A stretch of 64,000 nucleotides of DNA from Ovoidimarina sediminis (GTDB lineage: Bacteria; Pseudomonadota; Alphaproteobacteria; Rhodobacterales; Rhodobacteraceae), in NCBI RefSeq assembly GCF_032586175.1, contig NZ_JAWHTE010000005.1:1-64000 (forward strand). Reading direction: 5' to 3'. Positions within the stretch are counted from its first letter, which is position 1, and each line of letters starts with the position of its first letter. Under the pieces are notes generated by a model that saw only the letters and a list, made by a program, of their open reading frames with translations, made no database searches and had not been told where the DNA came from. This document shows positions 27,988 to 37,068 of the stretch, piece by piece. A program made the position numbers and the translations under genes.

Positions 27988-29778
27988 CTATCCCGCGCCC
28001 GCCATGCGGGCGAATTCCTCGTCCGCGGCGATGATTTCGGCGAAGGTTCCCTGCGCGGCAACAAGGCCGTCGCGCAGAAGAAGGATCTGATCGCAATCTT
28101 TCACCGTGCTGAGCCGGTGCGCGATGATGATCAGCGTTACTTCGCCGGCGAGCCGCCGGATCGCCTCCATCACGGCAAGCTCCGTCAGGTTGTCGAGGGC
28201 CGACGTCGCCTCGTCGAGTACGAGCGTCGTCGGCTTCCGGTAGAGCGCGCGGGCGATGCCGATCCTCTGGCGTTGCCCGCCCGACAGACGCACGCCGCGT
28301 TCTCCCACGCGGGTCCGGTACCCGTCCGGCAGCGTTTCAAGCACGAAGTCGTGCAGGTTGGCGATCCGCGCGGCCGCCATGACCGCCTCGAGGTCGATCT
28401 CGTCCTCTGGCACACCGAAGGCGATGTTCTCGGCAAGGGTTGCGTCTGACAGGTAGATTTGTTGCGGCACATAGCCGATCGACTTCTGCCAGCGGCGCAG
28501 GTTTTCGCCCTCGATCGCCGTGCCGTCGACGGTGAACGCGCCGCCGCCGACCGGCAACAGGCCGAGGATGATGTCGACAAGCGTCGTCTTGCCCGCCCCG
28601 GTACCGCCGACAAGGCCCAGCGAGGTTCTGGCCGGCAGGCAGAGATCGATCCCGTGCAGAACCGGACGTTCGCCGCCTTCGTAGTTGAACGCGATCTGTT
28701 TCATCTCGAGCGCACGGGTCAGGTCGAGCCGTCCGCGGGTTTCGTCGATATCGTGATGTTCGAGGGACACGAGATCGGTATGAATCTTTTCCAGCGCGGC
28801 GCGGGTCTGACGCAGAAGCGAGGATCGGAAGTAGACCTGTTGCAGGGCGGGGAACAGGCGCAGGCCGGCCGCCGCGAGCAGGCCGAGCGTCGGCACGACC
28901 TGTGCGAGATCGCCCTCGCTTCGGATCAGCATGAAGAGGATGAGAACTATCATGCCACAAAACGCGAGAGCCTCGAGCGCAAAGCGCGGCGTGTGCATCA
29001 CGATCTGCCCGGTGGTCTGTGCCTCGGCCATCCGGCGCGCGGGATCCTTGAACCGGTTCAGGTAGGTTTGCTCGAGCCCCAGAATCTTCACGTCCTTGAT
29101 GCCGCCCGTCGCCTCCTGCACCAGACGGAAGCGCTGGTTGTTGGCCCCAAGCCGGCGTGCGCCGACCCGAAGTAGAAGCCGCTGCACGACGAGGTAGACA
29201 AGGAGGAACCCGCCGCCGATCAGTGCGACCGATCCAATCGCCACCGCCGGCTCGATCAGGCAGAGCGCAATGCCGATTAGCGCCACCGAGAACAGCTCGG
29301 GGATCAGCCGCATCGCGGGCAGAAGAGCGTCGCGAGCCAGGATATCGACCTCTGCCAGAACATCGGTGCCGATGTCGGCGGAGTTCTTCGTCAGATACCA
29401 GCGGTAGGGTTGCGAGAGGTACACCGAGAGAAGCCGCGCGCTCAGCGTATAGGAGCGCATCAGCGCAAACCGGGTCGTGATCCATATCGTCAGGATCTTG
29501 CTAGCAAGCCCCGCCGTGGTCAGCAGCAGAACCGCGCATCCGATGGCGATCAGAAAGGCATTGGTGCTTTGCAGGCCGCTCAGGTCATAGAGGCGCGCCA
29601 GGGTCGGCGTCGTCTCGATGATGCCGGGATCGGAAAGGATCTGCAGGAACGGCAGGATTGCGACGACCGAGGCGGCCTCGAAGGCCGAAATCACGAAGGT
29701 CACGGCGACGACGAGCCAGAAACGGCGACGCTCTGCACCTTCCATTGTTTCCAGAATCATCCGGTATGTGCGAATCAT
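27988..29778 (-). CDS. ABC transporter with fused membrane and ATPase domains, PglK-like flippase
   Basis: About 596 residues: six membrane helices (residues about 20-330) and a C-terminal ATPase with GGTGAGKTT (Walker A), PQQIYLSDATLAENIAFG (Q-loop region), LSGGQRQRIGIARAL (signature), LVLDEATSALD (Walker B) and IIIAHRLST. The N-terminus (MIRTYRMILETME) and overall layout resemble PglK, which flips lipid-linked oligosaccharides. In this locus, which has a polymerase but no Wzx flippase, it is the best candidate for moving undecaprenyl-linked repeats across the inner membrane. No HlyD-type partner is present, so a type I protein exporter is less likely. An alternative start is the Met seven residues on. 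Confidence 0.83.
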   Translation of the reverse strand: MIRTYRMILETMEGAERRRFWLVVAVTFVISAFEAASVVAILPFLQILSDPGIIETTPTLARLYDLSGLQSTNAFLIAIGCAVLLLTTAGLASKILTIWITTRFALMRSYTLSARLLSVYLSQPYRWYLTKNSADIGTDVLAEVDILARDALLPAMRLIPELFSVALIGIALCLIEPAVAIGSVALIGGGFLLVYLVVQRLLLRVGARRLGANNQRFRLVQEATGGIKDVKILGLEQTYLNRFKDPARRMAEAQTTGQIVMHTPRFALEALAFCGMIVLILFMLIRSEGDLAQVVPTLGLLAAAGLRLFPALQQVYFRSSLLRQTRAALEKIHTDLVSLEHHDIDETRGRLDLTRALEMKQIAFNYEGGERPVLHGIDLCLPARTSLGLVGGTGAGKTTLVDIILGLLPVGGGAFTVDGTAIEGENLRRWQKSIGYVPQQIYLSDATLAENIAFGVPEDEIDLEAVMAAARIANLHDFVLETLPDGYRTRVGERGVRLSGGQRQRIGIARALYRKPTTLVLDEATSALDNLTELAVMEAIRRLAGEVTLIIIAHRLSTVKDCDQILLLRDGLVAAQGTFAEIIAADEEFARMAGAG

Positions 29779-29864
29779 CTTGGCCGCCCGCCTGCAGACA
29801 CTGCATTCCTCTGTGTCATGTCCGGCCCGCGCAGGGTACTTTGGCGGACAGGTCCAGAACCACA

Positions 29865-31235
29865 GTGGCAAAGCTATTGACACTCGCACAGAACATACCA
29901 GACGGCCGAAGGAAACCGGGCCCCGAACGGACGTTGCGCGTGGCCGTTCCGTTCTCCGGAGAGAGCGCGGCGCCGATATGGATGGCGTATCTGTTCATAC
30001 TGTGCCTGCTCGTTCCTCTGGAGCTGAACCTCGGCCCGCTCGTACTATACCCGCATCGGCTGGTCTTGCTCATCCTAACGCCTGTCGCGCTCTACCACGT
30101 TTTCGTGCGCCGTGTTGCCGGTGGAACGATTCTGCCGGACTGGCTTCTGCTGTTTTCGGCGTTGTGGTCGGTTTTGAGTTTCTTCGTCAATGCCCCCGAT
30201 CTCTCGGCCATCGAAACAGGGGGCTCCTATTTTCTGGAATTCACCGGCGCCTACTTTTTGGCCCGAACTTCCGTCCGGTCTGCCGGTGACATGGCCCGTA
30301 TCGCGCGGCTGCTGCTTCTGACCCTTGTGGTGCTGGTGCCCGCGGCGGCGATCGAAAGTGTCACGGGGCGGGCGTTCCTGCTGCAGATGATCCCGGTCGA
30401 CACCTACGCAGTCGTCTATACGCAGGAGCGCATGGGGCTGCGCCGGGCCCAGGTCGTCTTCGCGCATCCGATCCATTTCGGTGTCTATGCCTCGATCTCG
30501 CTGGCGCTGTTCTATTTCATGTTCGGAACCGCGCGGCGGATTGCCGGTTCGTTGCTTTCGGCGGTGGGCACGTTCCTGTCCCTGTCGACGGGGGCGCTTG
30601 CGGCATTCATGGTGCAGGTGGCCCTGATTGCCTGGAACACCGTCTTCGCCAGGCTCGCATCGCGCTGGTACGTTCTTATCGGCCTGTCGGTTGCCGGCTA
30701 CGTCGTGCTCGATCTTCTGTCGAACCGCACGCCCTTCCACCTGATCGTCGACTACATGACGTTCAACAGCGGATCGAGCTACAACCGTATCCTGATCTGG
30801 CGGTACGGGACCGAAAGCGTCGCCGCCCACCCGCTCTTTGGCATTGGTCTGGGCGAGTGGGCGCGACCGTCCTGGATGGGCTCCAGTGTTGACAATTTCT
30901 GGCTTCTGCTGGCCATGCGGAACGGTGTTCCGGCCTTCGTGGCTACCTTCCTCACCCTGTCACTTCTTGCTTTCAAATCCTGCAGAACGCGGCTCTCCAA
31001 ACCCGAGAACATCCGCGCCCGCTATGCCTATGTCTTCGTCGTGACGGCGATCGTACTGGCGGGCGGGACGGTGCATTTCTGGAGCGCGATGATGTCCTTC
31101 GTGATGTTCATGGTCGGCGCAGGTGCCTGGCTGGTCCGCTTCACGGAGGATGCGACTGAAGAGAACGAGGCCGAGGTGTCCGCCCCGGTGTCGCGGTACA
31201 CGCGCCAATCGACGCGCCGCATCCGTGGCAGCTAG
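29865..31235 (+). CDS. Wzy/WaaL-like O-antigen polymerase or ligase
   Basis: About 456 residues with 11-12 membrane segments. The large loop before the last segments contains FNSGSSYNRILIWRYG, HPLFGIGLGEWARP and DNFWLLLAMRNGVPAF, the usual signature of the O-antigen ligase/polymerase superfamily. Such proteins join lipid-linked glycan units or transfer them to an acceptor at the periplasmic face. The GTG at 29865 is my choice because it gives the shortest sensible N-terminal tail; the ribosome binding site is weak. Divergent from the flippase gene with an 86-base gap. Confidence 0.8.
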   Translation: MAKLLTLAQNIPDGRRKPGPERTLRVAVPFSGESAAPIWMAYLFILCLLVPLELNLGPLVLYPHRLVLLILTPVALYHVFVRRVAGGTILPDWLLLFSALWSVLSFFVNAPDLSAIETGGSYFLEFTGAYFLARTSVRSAGDMARIARLLLLTLVVLVPAAAIESVTGRAFLLQMIPVDTYAVVYTQERMGLRRAQVVFAHPIHFGVYASISLALFYFMFGTARRIAGSLLSAVGTFLSLSTGALAAFMVQVALIAWNTVFARLASRWYVLIGLSVAGYVVLDLLSNRTPFHLIVDYMTFNSGSSYNRILIWRYGTESVAAHPLFGIGLGEWARPSWMGSSVDNFWLLLAMRNGVPAFVATFLTLSLLAFKSCRTRLSKPENIRARYAYVFVVTAIVLAGGTVHFWSAMMSFVMFMVGAGAWLVRFTEDATEENEAEVSAPVSRYTRQSTRRIRGS

Positions 31236-31245
31236 GCCTGCTGCG

Positions 31246-32499
31246 TCAGTGGTTCAGCGCCTCCACGAGATCGGCCGCGAGTTGCGGAACGAAGTCGAAG
31301 CCGCCGCCCGTCAGAAAGGCCGGGTCCGCCGGTTTGCGGTGAACGGCCGCCCCGGGATCGGCTTCGAAGCTGACGATTTCCGCCTCTAGCGTCTCGGCGA
31401 TGCCCGGCCCGGACACGGACGGCAGCCGCACGATGTTGGGGTGCCGCTCGACCACCCGCTTTCCGGTGAAATCGTTGGTCAGAACCCGGGCGCCGAAATG
31501 GGCCATTTCCAGCGGCGGATAGCTGGGATGCGGTGACACCATCAGAGACACGCCCAACGCCGTTTCGCGAAGCAGCCGGGCATAGGCCTCGAGCGACAGC
31601 TTGCCCACCGATGTCAGGCTGTGACCATTTCCAAGCGCGATATCGGGATGCGGAAGACCGGCCGAGACGAATCGCCAGTCGCGGTGGTTCGCGCCATGGC
31701 GCTCCGCCCAGGCCTGAAGGCCACGCTCCACGAGGAAAAACGCGTTTCGTGGAATCGTCGGGCGGCCGTACACGAGGACCGTTCGGGTCTTTTCCGCCGG
31801 TGCGATGCCGTCGGCGAAAGGGCGAAGTGCCGCGTTCATGTGCGGTTCGAAGCAATAGGTGCGCTGTGCGTGGTGGCCCAGCATCTCCCAGTAGTCCTGA
31901 AGTTCCCGGGTGTTGATGACGGCCCACAGGTCGTCGCCACTGATCGCTTCATGGGCCACCATGTGGGCGGCGGAATAGCCGAAGAAACCGGGCTCGTATT
32001 CCTGAAGAAGGTGGACCTTGGGCCTTGGCGCCTGCCCGAAATGCACTGCCTGGGCCTGCCGCAAAGCCTGAAGATTGGCCGACAGCCACCAGTTGTAGGC
32101 TATGAAGATCTCGCGTCTCCGTGTCGCGATGCGTCCGCCATTCGCCTCGACTGAGGCGAAGCTCACTTGCGCTTCAAGCGGTGTGCCCGACAGCATCGAC
32201 ATGGCGGCCTCGTAGGGCGCATCGGTGACGATCCTGAGATCGACGCCCGCCGCCGCGAGGGGGGCCGCAAGCTCTTCGAAGATCGCCACCGCAGTTGCTT
32301 TCCCGCCGAAAGCGAATTCCCGCGAAACTGTGTTCAGAACAAGCGACACGCGGGGTTTCGGGTTGTCCTCCGCCTCGAAGCCGTAATCCCTGAGATTGCG
32401 GACGCCATCGACGGGCGGGTTCAGACGATCGCGCAGGTTTCTGAGCGAATCCAGAAGCGGTTCGGGAAGATGCCGCCTTATGCGGGAACGTGAGATCAT
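31246..32499 (-). CDS. WsaF-like GT4 rhamnosyltransferase
   Basis: A 417-residue GT-B protein. RVSLVLNTVSREFAFGGKATA, HLLQEYEPGFFGYSAAH and the C-terminal MVSPHPSYPPLEMAHFGA followed by VLTNDF resemble WsaF, a dTDP-rhamnose-dependent rhamnosyltransferase of S-layer glycan synthesis. VYGRPTIPRNAFF marks the start of the second Rossmann domain. The donor would come from rfbCBDA in the same locus. It lies 119 bases downstream of the spike-type operon on the same strand and may be co-transcribed with it. It converges with the polymerase gene, with ten bases between. Confidence 0.8.
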   Translation of the reverse strand: MISRSRIRRHLPEPLLDSLRNLRDRLNPPVDGVRNLRDYGFEAEDNPKPRVSLVLNTVSREFAFGGKATAVAIFEELAAPLAAAGVDLRIVTDAPYEAAMSMLSGTPLEAQVSFASVEANGGRIATRRREIFIAYNWWLSANLQALRQAQAVHFGQAPRPKVHLLQEYEPGFFGYSAAHMVAHEAISGDDLWAVINTRELQDYWEMLGHHAQRTYCFEPHMNAALRPFADGIAPAEKTRTVLVYGRPTIPRNAFFLVERGLQAWAERHGANHRDWRFVSAGLPHPDIALGNGHSLTSVGKLSLEAYARLLRETALGVSLMVSPHPSYPPLEMAHFGARVLTNDFTGKRVVERHPNIVRLPSVSGPGIAETLEAEIVSFEADPGAAVHRKPADPAFLTGGGFDFVPQLAADLVEALNH

Positions 32500-32618
32500 A
32501 CGGGCTACCGGTTCAGTGACCGGCTTGGCTTAGCATGGTCAGGCGGACGCGCACAGCATCCGGCGCACCCTGCCGGGGAAAAACCCGGGCCTGGAGCGCC
32601 GAACCGACGACCTGCGCA

Positions 32619-33827
32619 TCACACTGTTGGGGTGGTGTAGGCGAAACCGGCCAGGATCCACGGCTTGAACGCCGTCGGCGCGGTGACCGCGAAGCTTTCG
32701 GGCGCGCCTCCCGCAGCGGCCGTTGCGAAGAACGCTTCGGCGCGGATGCTGTCGAGATATTGCGACGCCTCCTTGCCCTGCCAGCCGCTGACCGCCGAAA
32801 TTTCGCTCGTGTGCCCCGAACCGAAGGCAAAGCCCAGGATGGCCTCGCCGCCGGTTGTCGCCAGGGCAGCATCAAGTGTGTCGTTGCCGCTGCCGTTCAG
32901 CGCGCCGGAATCCGCGTCGAACACCCCGCCGGTGATCCTGTAACCGGTCAGAAGTGCTGGCAGGAAATTGGTGCCGCTTCTCGAGACCGTAACACTTGTC
33001 GCCCCTCCCACCGGAACTTCGACCTCGAACACCGCCACGCTCAGAAGCGTTCCGTTCCGCACGGTGGCAAGACGCGCGGTGCTGGTGCCGCCGGGGACGG
33101 TCACGTCCAGCACGGTGTCGACCCCCTTCAGGTTCACGGCGAGAAGATGGGTGCCGGCCTGAAGGCTGACGGGAATATCGATGCTTGCGGAACTGCTCGC
33201 AACGCTTTGCGCCGCAATGTGGGCCAGCGCGATACCTCCGCCCGCAACCGCCGGAACCACCGCTATATCCGATGGAGCCGACAGGTTGGCGGCCGCATCC
33301 TCGTGCACAAGGTGGAAGAAATACTGATCGTCGTTCGCGAGCCCGGTGGCCATGATGGCCGGCTGTACGCCCGCCGCGGACACGGCTTCGATTCCCGTAT
33401 GAGCCAGGCTGTCCGACATGGCGCCGATCCCGCCCTTGATCTCCGCGCCCGTGCGGCTTGGCGTCTGGTCGATGCTCCAATACGCCGTGCCGCCTACGGT
33501 GTCGGTCGACCAGGACAGAAGGGCGGCCGCGTTCTGAGGTGTCGTCGCCAGACCCGACAGGGTCGGTGCCGTGATGTCCCTGGCAAGGACGGTGACGGTT
33601 GGTCCGACGGCAATCGCCTCCGCGCCGTCCGATTGCAGAACGAGCATTTCGTACCGGCACGTGCCTGCCTTGCCGGGCGAGAAGATGCGATCGCGCCCGG
33701 CCACCGCCTCTGCCTGCCCGGTTGGTGTTTCGTACCACCGGTACAGCACGTTCACGACGGTTTCCCCCGGCGTGGGCGTGATCTCGATATCGGGGACGAA
33801 CAGTGTGCTTCCTGCGGTGACTTCCAT
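32619..33827 (-). CDS. Adhesin- or phage-structural-like protein with fibronectin-type folds
   Basis: A 402-residue protein with no signal peptide and no membrane segment. The N-terminal third looks like Ig/fibronectin type III beta-sandwiches (GETVVNVLYRWYETPTG, then DITAPTLSGLATTPQNAAALLSW). The middle is Ala/Ser/Gly-rich. The C-terminal half (GSGNDTLDAALATTGGEAIL to the end) looks like a separate beta domain. The ATG overlaps the stop of the preceding beta-helix gene by one base, so translation is coupled. Its position two genes after a spike-base gene suggests a receptor-binding or decorating role on the same structure. No family is recognised with certainty. Confidence 0.6.
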   Translation of the reverse strand: MEVTAGSTLFVPDIEITPTPGETVVNVLYRWYETPTGQAEAVAGRDRIFSPGKAGTCRYEMLVLQSDGAEAIAVGPTVTVLARDITAPTLSGLATTPQNAAALLSWSTDTVGGTAYWSIDQTPSRTGAEIKGGIGAMSDSLAHTGIEAVSAAGVQPAIMATGLANDDQYFFHLVHEDAAANLSAPSDIAVVPAVAGGGIALAHIAAQSVASSSASIDIPVSLQAGTHLLAVNLKGVDTVLDVTVPGGTSTARLATVRNGTLLSVAVFEVEVPVGGATSVTVSRSGTNFLPALLTGYRITGGVFDADSGALNGSGNDTLDAALATTGGEAILGFAFGSGHTSEISAVSGWQGKEASQYLDSIRAEAFFATAAAGGAPESFAVTAPTAFKPWILAGFAYTTPTV

Positions 33828-36688
33828 CAGTTCTCACTCCCGACAAAGCTGTTGTTCCAGTCGACCGGGACGAACCTCAGGTCGCGGTTGAAATCGGCGT
33901 CGCGATGCAGCGGACGGATTTCCTCGACGATCTTCTGGCGCATGTCGTGCCCGGCCTTGGTCTGAAGGATGCCGCCGGCTTTGGCAGAGAAATCCCCGTT
34001 CGCCGGATCGGTGTACAGCATCGTCAGGCTGGTCTGCACCACCTCGGACGGATCCTTGAACCATCCGTTTCCGGATGCCTGCCAGAACGCCGTCCTCGAG
34101 TAGACGTTGTTCAGGCGCGCGATCTCAAGCGACGAACTGCCCGTATAATCGTTGTTCACGCCACCGCCGAAGATAATGCAGTTGTAGAAGCCCCATGGCA
34201 GATCGGGCCGTGCAGCCTTGCCCAGGTCGAAGTTCGCGGCCTGCGCGGGGTTGGCGGCAACCTCCTGGCTCGATGGCGGACAATGGACGTTCCAGACATA
34301 GTTGTTGCCCGAGCTCGGCCCCGGCGTTCCGCCATTTTGATCCTGGATGGAGCGGCTGTCCTGGGGAAGCTCGGATCCCGGAATTTCGCTGAAGCCCAGA
34401 TAGATCTCCGAGGCGGCCTGCCAGGTGAGATACCCCATGCACTCGATCGACTGGACCCGCTGCACCAGCACCTTGTCGGACTGCTGGTAGAAATTCATCA
34501 GGTTGGCATGGCCGCCCCGCCCGGTGCGGTAGAAGACGACATCTTCGACGCGTGGCGAGGATTGCTGAAGGCACCGGACCGAGGCGTTGGAGATCTCGGC
34601 GGCATAGACCCGGCTGACCCTGAGGTTTTGTGACTGCACCGATCCCGAGCCGCCGTTGATATCCAGCCCGAAACTGTCGGGGCAGGACACAAGCGACACG
34701 TTCTCGATCGTCAGCCCATCGATGTTCTGGAGTTTCGCCACCGCCCCCGTCGTGGGGTTCGAGCATTTTCCGAGACGGCACTGACGCACGGTGAAACCGT
34801 GAGGCTTCTTATCGAGCGAGTTGAACGCGGTGACCATGGCGTGGCCTTCCTCAAGCGCGCCGCCCCCGGCCTGATAGATCTCGAGCCCTTCGAGCGTCAC
34901 GTGCCCCGCCATCGTCGGCGGCAGATCGAAGACCCACTTTCGGGCGGAGTACTCGATCCCCCCGGCCACGTTCGCCGGATCGAAGGGATAGACGTAGATG
35001 TCGATCGTCGCGCCCTGGTCCACGAAAGCCCAGGACCCCCGGATCAGCGCCGGTGCGAGGTTCGCGAGGCTGTAGAATCGGGATGATCCCGATTGGCCGT
35101 TGCCCGTGCTCAGCGTGATGCTCGAGCCGGCGCTGTTCGAGCCGACGATGGGAAAGAACTTCACGGCATTCGCCCCAAAATGCAGCCCCGCCTGCGCCCG
35201 CAAAAGCTGCGCGTCGGTGTACTGGTCGATCACGCTGGCATGGGTGATCGTCTCGATATGGCCTGACGCGTTCAGCGCGAAACTGTCTGCGGTGTGGAAT
35301 TCCTGCTCGTACAGCGAATAGAACCGCTCGCTCAGACTGGCGCGCTCCTGTGCGATCGGCAGGGCGACGCTGTCTCCCTCGACCATCTCGTGAATGTTCA
35401 GGCCCAGTGCGCTTGACGCTTCGAAAGCCGAGGCGGCGATCGTCGTCTTGTAGACGGGAGAGCCGTTGACGCCGAGGCCGAGGCCCAGAACATCCGCATC
35501 CGCGGCGGAACACTGGACGAGGCCGGTCAGCGTTTCCGCGCCGCTTAGCACGACGCGCTCGGACCCGTATCTCTTGATTGTGCCCTGGAAACCGGCCAGC
35601 GAGTGCCGCCCGCGATAGGTACCTGCCCGTATCGCTATAGTGCGCGGAGCCCCGTCCAGCACCGCCTGATCGATCGCGGCCTGCAGATCGGTGAAGGTTT
35701 CCTGTGGGCCAACAAGATAGTCGGCAGTTGTGCCGGCATCGTGGCTATCGTTCGAGCCGATCGGCACCGCACTCAGCACCTTCGGCGCGCCTGCGGGCCC
35801 AAGCGTCAGGAGCCCGCTGCTTTCCACCGTGAGGTTGAAAGCGCTTTCCGCCGTTCCGCCCGAGTTCGTGGCGCTTACTGTCACGACGGCGCCGGCGATC
35901 GCCGTATCGGTCGGAATGGTCAGAACCCCGGTCGTCGCATCCACCGTTGTGCCGCCGCCTGTCACGGTAAAGCGCAGGTTTTGTCCGCTGAACTCGCCGG
36001 AGGTTGCGACGGTGTAGTTGCCCGTTCCGAGATCCAGGATCTCGTCGGCAAGCGTGCCCGCGGCGCTGGGCGGCACATGGCGCACGGTGAGCGCCGCGGT
36101 AGCCCGGGCGGGATAGATGTCCGGTGTGACGTCGCAATAGAGTGTCTGGCCGTCGAGCGTCGCGGCATTTGGCGTGAAAACTGCCGATGTGGCGCCCGCG
36201 ATGGGCCCTCCTTCGACAGTCGACCACTGGTAGGCAACGGTGACCGGCAGAGGGCCGTTGTATTGCCCGCCCGACGCCGTCAGCGCGACCAGCGATTCCG
36301 CACTCGGCCCGTGCGTTGAATTGTCCGTCGCGCCGGACAGCGACGCCGTGAAACTCAGCTCTTCGACCGAGATCGTCAGCGGCCCATCGGCGAAACCTTC
36401 CGCGTTGCTGGCGCGCAGCACAACCGTCACCGGCGCCGCCGCCGTGGTCGCTATGCCCGAAAGCACGCCGCTCGGCGAGACGGACAGGCCGTCGGGCAGG
36501 GGTGGCGAACCCGGAGCAAGCGCGAAGGTCAGCCCCAACCCCGAGAAGCGCGAGGGCAGATCCACGACCATCAGGTTCAGGGCTACGATCGCGGTGATGT
36601 CGGGAAGTGCCGTCTGCAGAACGGGAACGGTCGTAACGGGCGCCCGCCGGACGCCCAGTGCCAGCGCGATCTTGGTTCCAATATCCAT
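33827..36688 (-). CDS. Ig-like/right-handed beta-helix protein, possible polysaccharide-binding spike
   Basis: A 953-residue protein without a signal peptide. The N-terminus (IGTKIALALGVRRA) is followed by cadherin/Ig-like repeats (residues about 30-300). The right-handed parallel beta-helix spans about 320-800 (opening FTDLQAAIDQAVLDGAPRTIAIRAGTY, where each rung repeats a short Asn/Gly/Val pattern), as in pectate-lyase-like proteins and many phage tailspikes. The start at 36688 has GGTAGGG nine bases upstream; it lies 11 bases past the spike-base gene. Given that neighbour and the capsule genes around it, a polysaccharide-binding or -cleaving spike is the leading idea. Catalytic residues cannot be identified by eye. 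Confidence 0.65.
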   Translation of the reverse strand: MDIGTKIALALGVRRAPVTTVPVLQTALPDITAIVALNLMVVDLPSRFSGLGLTFALAPGSPPLPDGLSVSPSGVLSGIATTAAAPVTVVLRASNAEGFADGPLTISVEELSFTASLSGATDNSTHGPSAESLVALTASGGQYNGPLPVTVAYQWSTVEGGPIAGATSAVFTPNAATLDGQTLYCDVTPDIYPARATAALTVRHVPPSAAGTLADEILDLGTGNYTVATSGEFSGQNLRFTVTGGGTTVDATTGVLTIPTDTAIAGAVVTVSATNSGGTAESAFNLTVESSGLLTLGPAGAPKVLSAVPIGSNDSHDAGTTADYLVGPQETFTDLQAAIDQAVLDGAPRTIAIRAGTYRGRHSLAGFQGTIKRYGSERVVLSGAETLTGLVQCSAADADVLGLGLGVNGSPVYKTTIAASAFEASSALGLNIHEMVEGDSVALPIAQERASLSERFYSLYEQEFHTADSFALNASGHIETITHASVIDQYTDAQLLRAQAGLHFGANAVKFFPIVGSNSAGSSITLSTGNGQSGSSRFYSLANLAPALIRGSWAFVDQGATIDIYVYPFDPANVAGGIEYSARKWVFDLPPTMAGHVTLEGLEIYQAGGGALEEGHAMVTAFNSLDKKPHGFTVRQCRLGKCSNPTTGAVAKLQNIDGLTIENVSLVSCPDSFGLDINGGSGSVQSQNLRVSRVYAAEISNASVRCLQQSSPRVEDVVFYRTGRGGHANLMNFYQQSDKVLVQRVQSIECMGYLTWQAASEIYLGFSEIPGSELPQDSRSIQDQNGGTPGPSSGNNYVWNVHCPPSSQEVAANPAQAANFDLGKAARPDLPWGFYNCIIFGGGVNNDYTGSSSLEIARLNNVYSRTAFWQASGNGWFKDPSEVVQTSLTMLYTDPANGDFSAKAGGILQTKAGHDMRQKIVEEIRPLHRDADFNRDLRFVPVDWNNSFVGSEN

Positions 36689-36699
36689 CAAGCGTTGCC

Positions 36700-36963
36700 C
36701 TACCGAATACCCACCATGTTCGAAGCGGTCGTACCGCTGACGAGAACTTGCACGATCTGGAGCGGGTAAAGAACCCCGGCCTGTAATCCTCTGAAGGTTA
36801 CGACGTCCCCGTTCTTGAGTTTTACGGTGACGTCACCCCCGGATCCGACGTAGAGGGCGCGTGTCGCGAAGGACATCTCTGTGCTGTCGCTCGGCGTGAT
36901 CGCCACTGCCGCCACTGCCGGCGATGTAAGCGAAAGGGTGTAGTCTTCGAATTCGTCGAGCAT
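36700..36963 (-). CDS. Spike base protein, RCAP_rcc01079 family-like
   Basis: An 87-residue protein. Its pattern AVAITPSDST...FATRALYVGSGGDVTVKLKNG...VTFRGLQAGVLYPL then VLVSGTTASNMVGI matches what I know of the RCAP_rcc01079 family, the base of the head spikes on Rhodobacter capsulatus gene transfer agent, and of similar small phage proteins. In RcGTA the spike proteins bind the cell's polysaccharide capsule. The start at 36963 has GGGAG seven bases upstream. It heads a tight run of genes (11-base gap, then one-base overlap) ending at 32619. No other head, tail or packaging genes are in the window; RcGTA spike genes also sit apart from the main GTA cluster. Confidence 0.75.
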   Translation of the reverse strand: MLDEFEDYTLSLTSPAVAAVAITPSDSTEMSFATRALYVGSGGDVTVKLKNGDVVTFRGLQAGVLYPLQIVQVLVSGTTASNMVGIR

Positions 36964-37068
36964 GGCCCGGCTCCCGCCTCGCTTCGGTTCCAAGACGAGA
37001 GTCCACGGATATCGTTTCGAAGTTCCTGACCCGGCGCACGCTGGTCGGCGCCGGGGCTCTGTGTTGCG

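Noticed and set aside
27988..29778. ABC protein as the type I secretion ATPase for the RTX/LamG exoproteins
   Set aside because: No HlyD- or TolC-like partner gene is adjacent, there is no N-terminal peptidase-like domain, and the PglK-like layout beside glycosyltransferases fits glycan flipping better.
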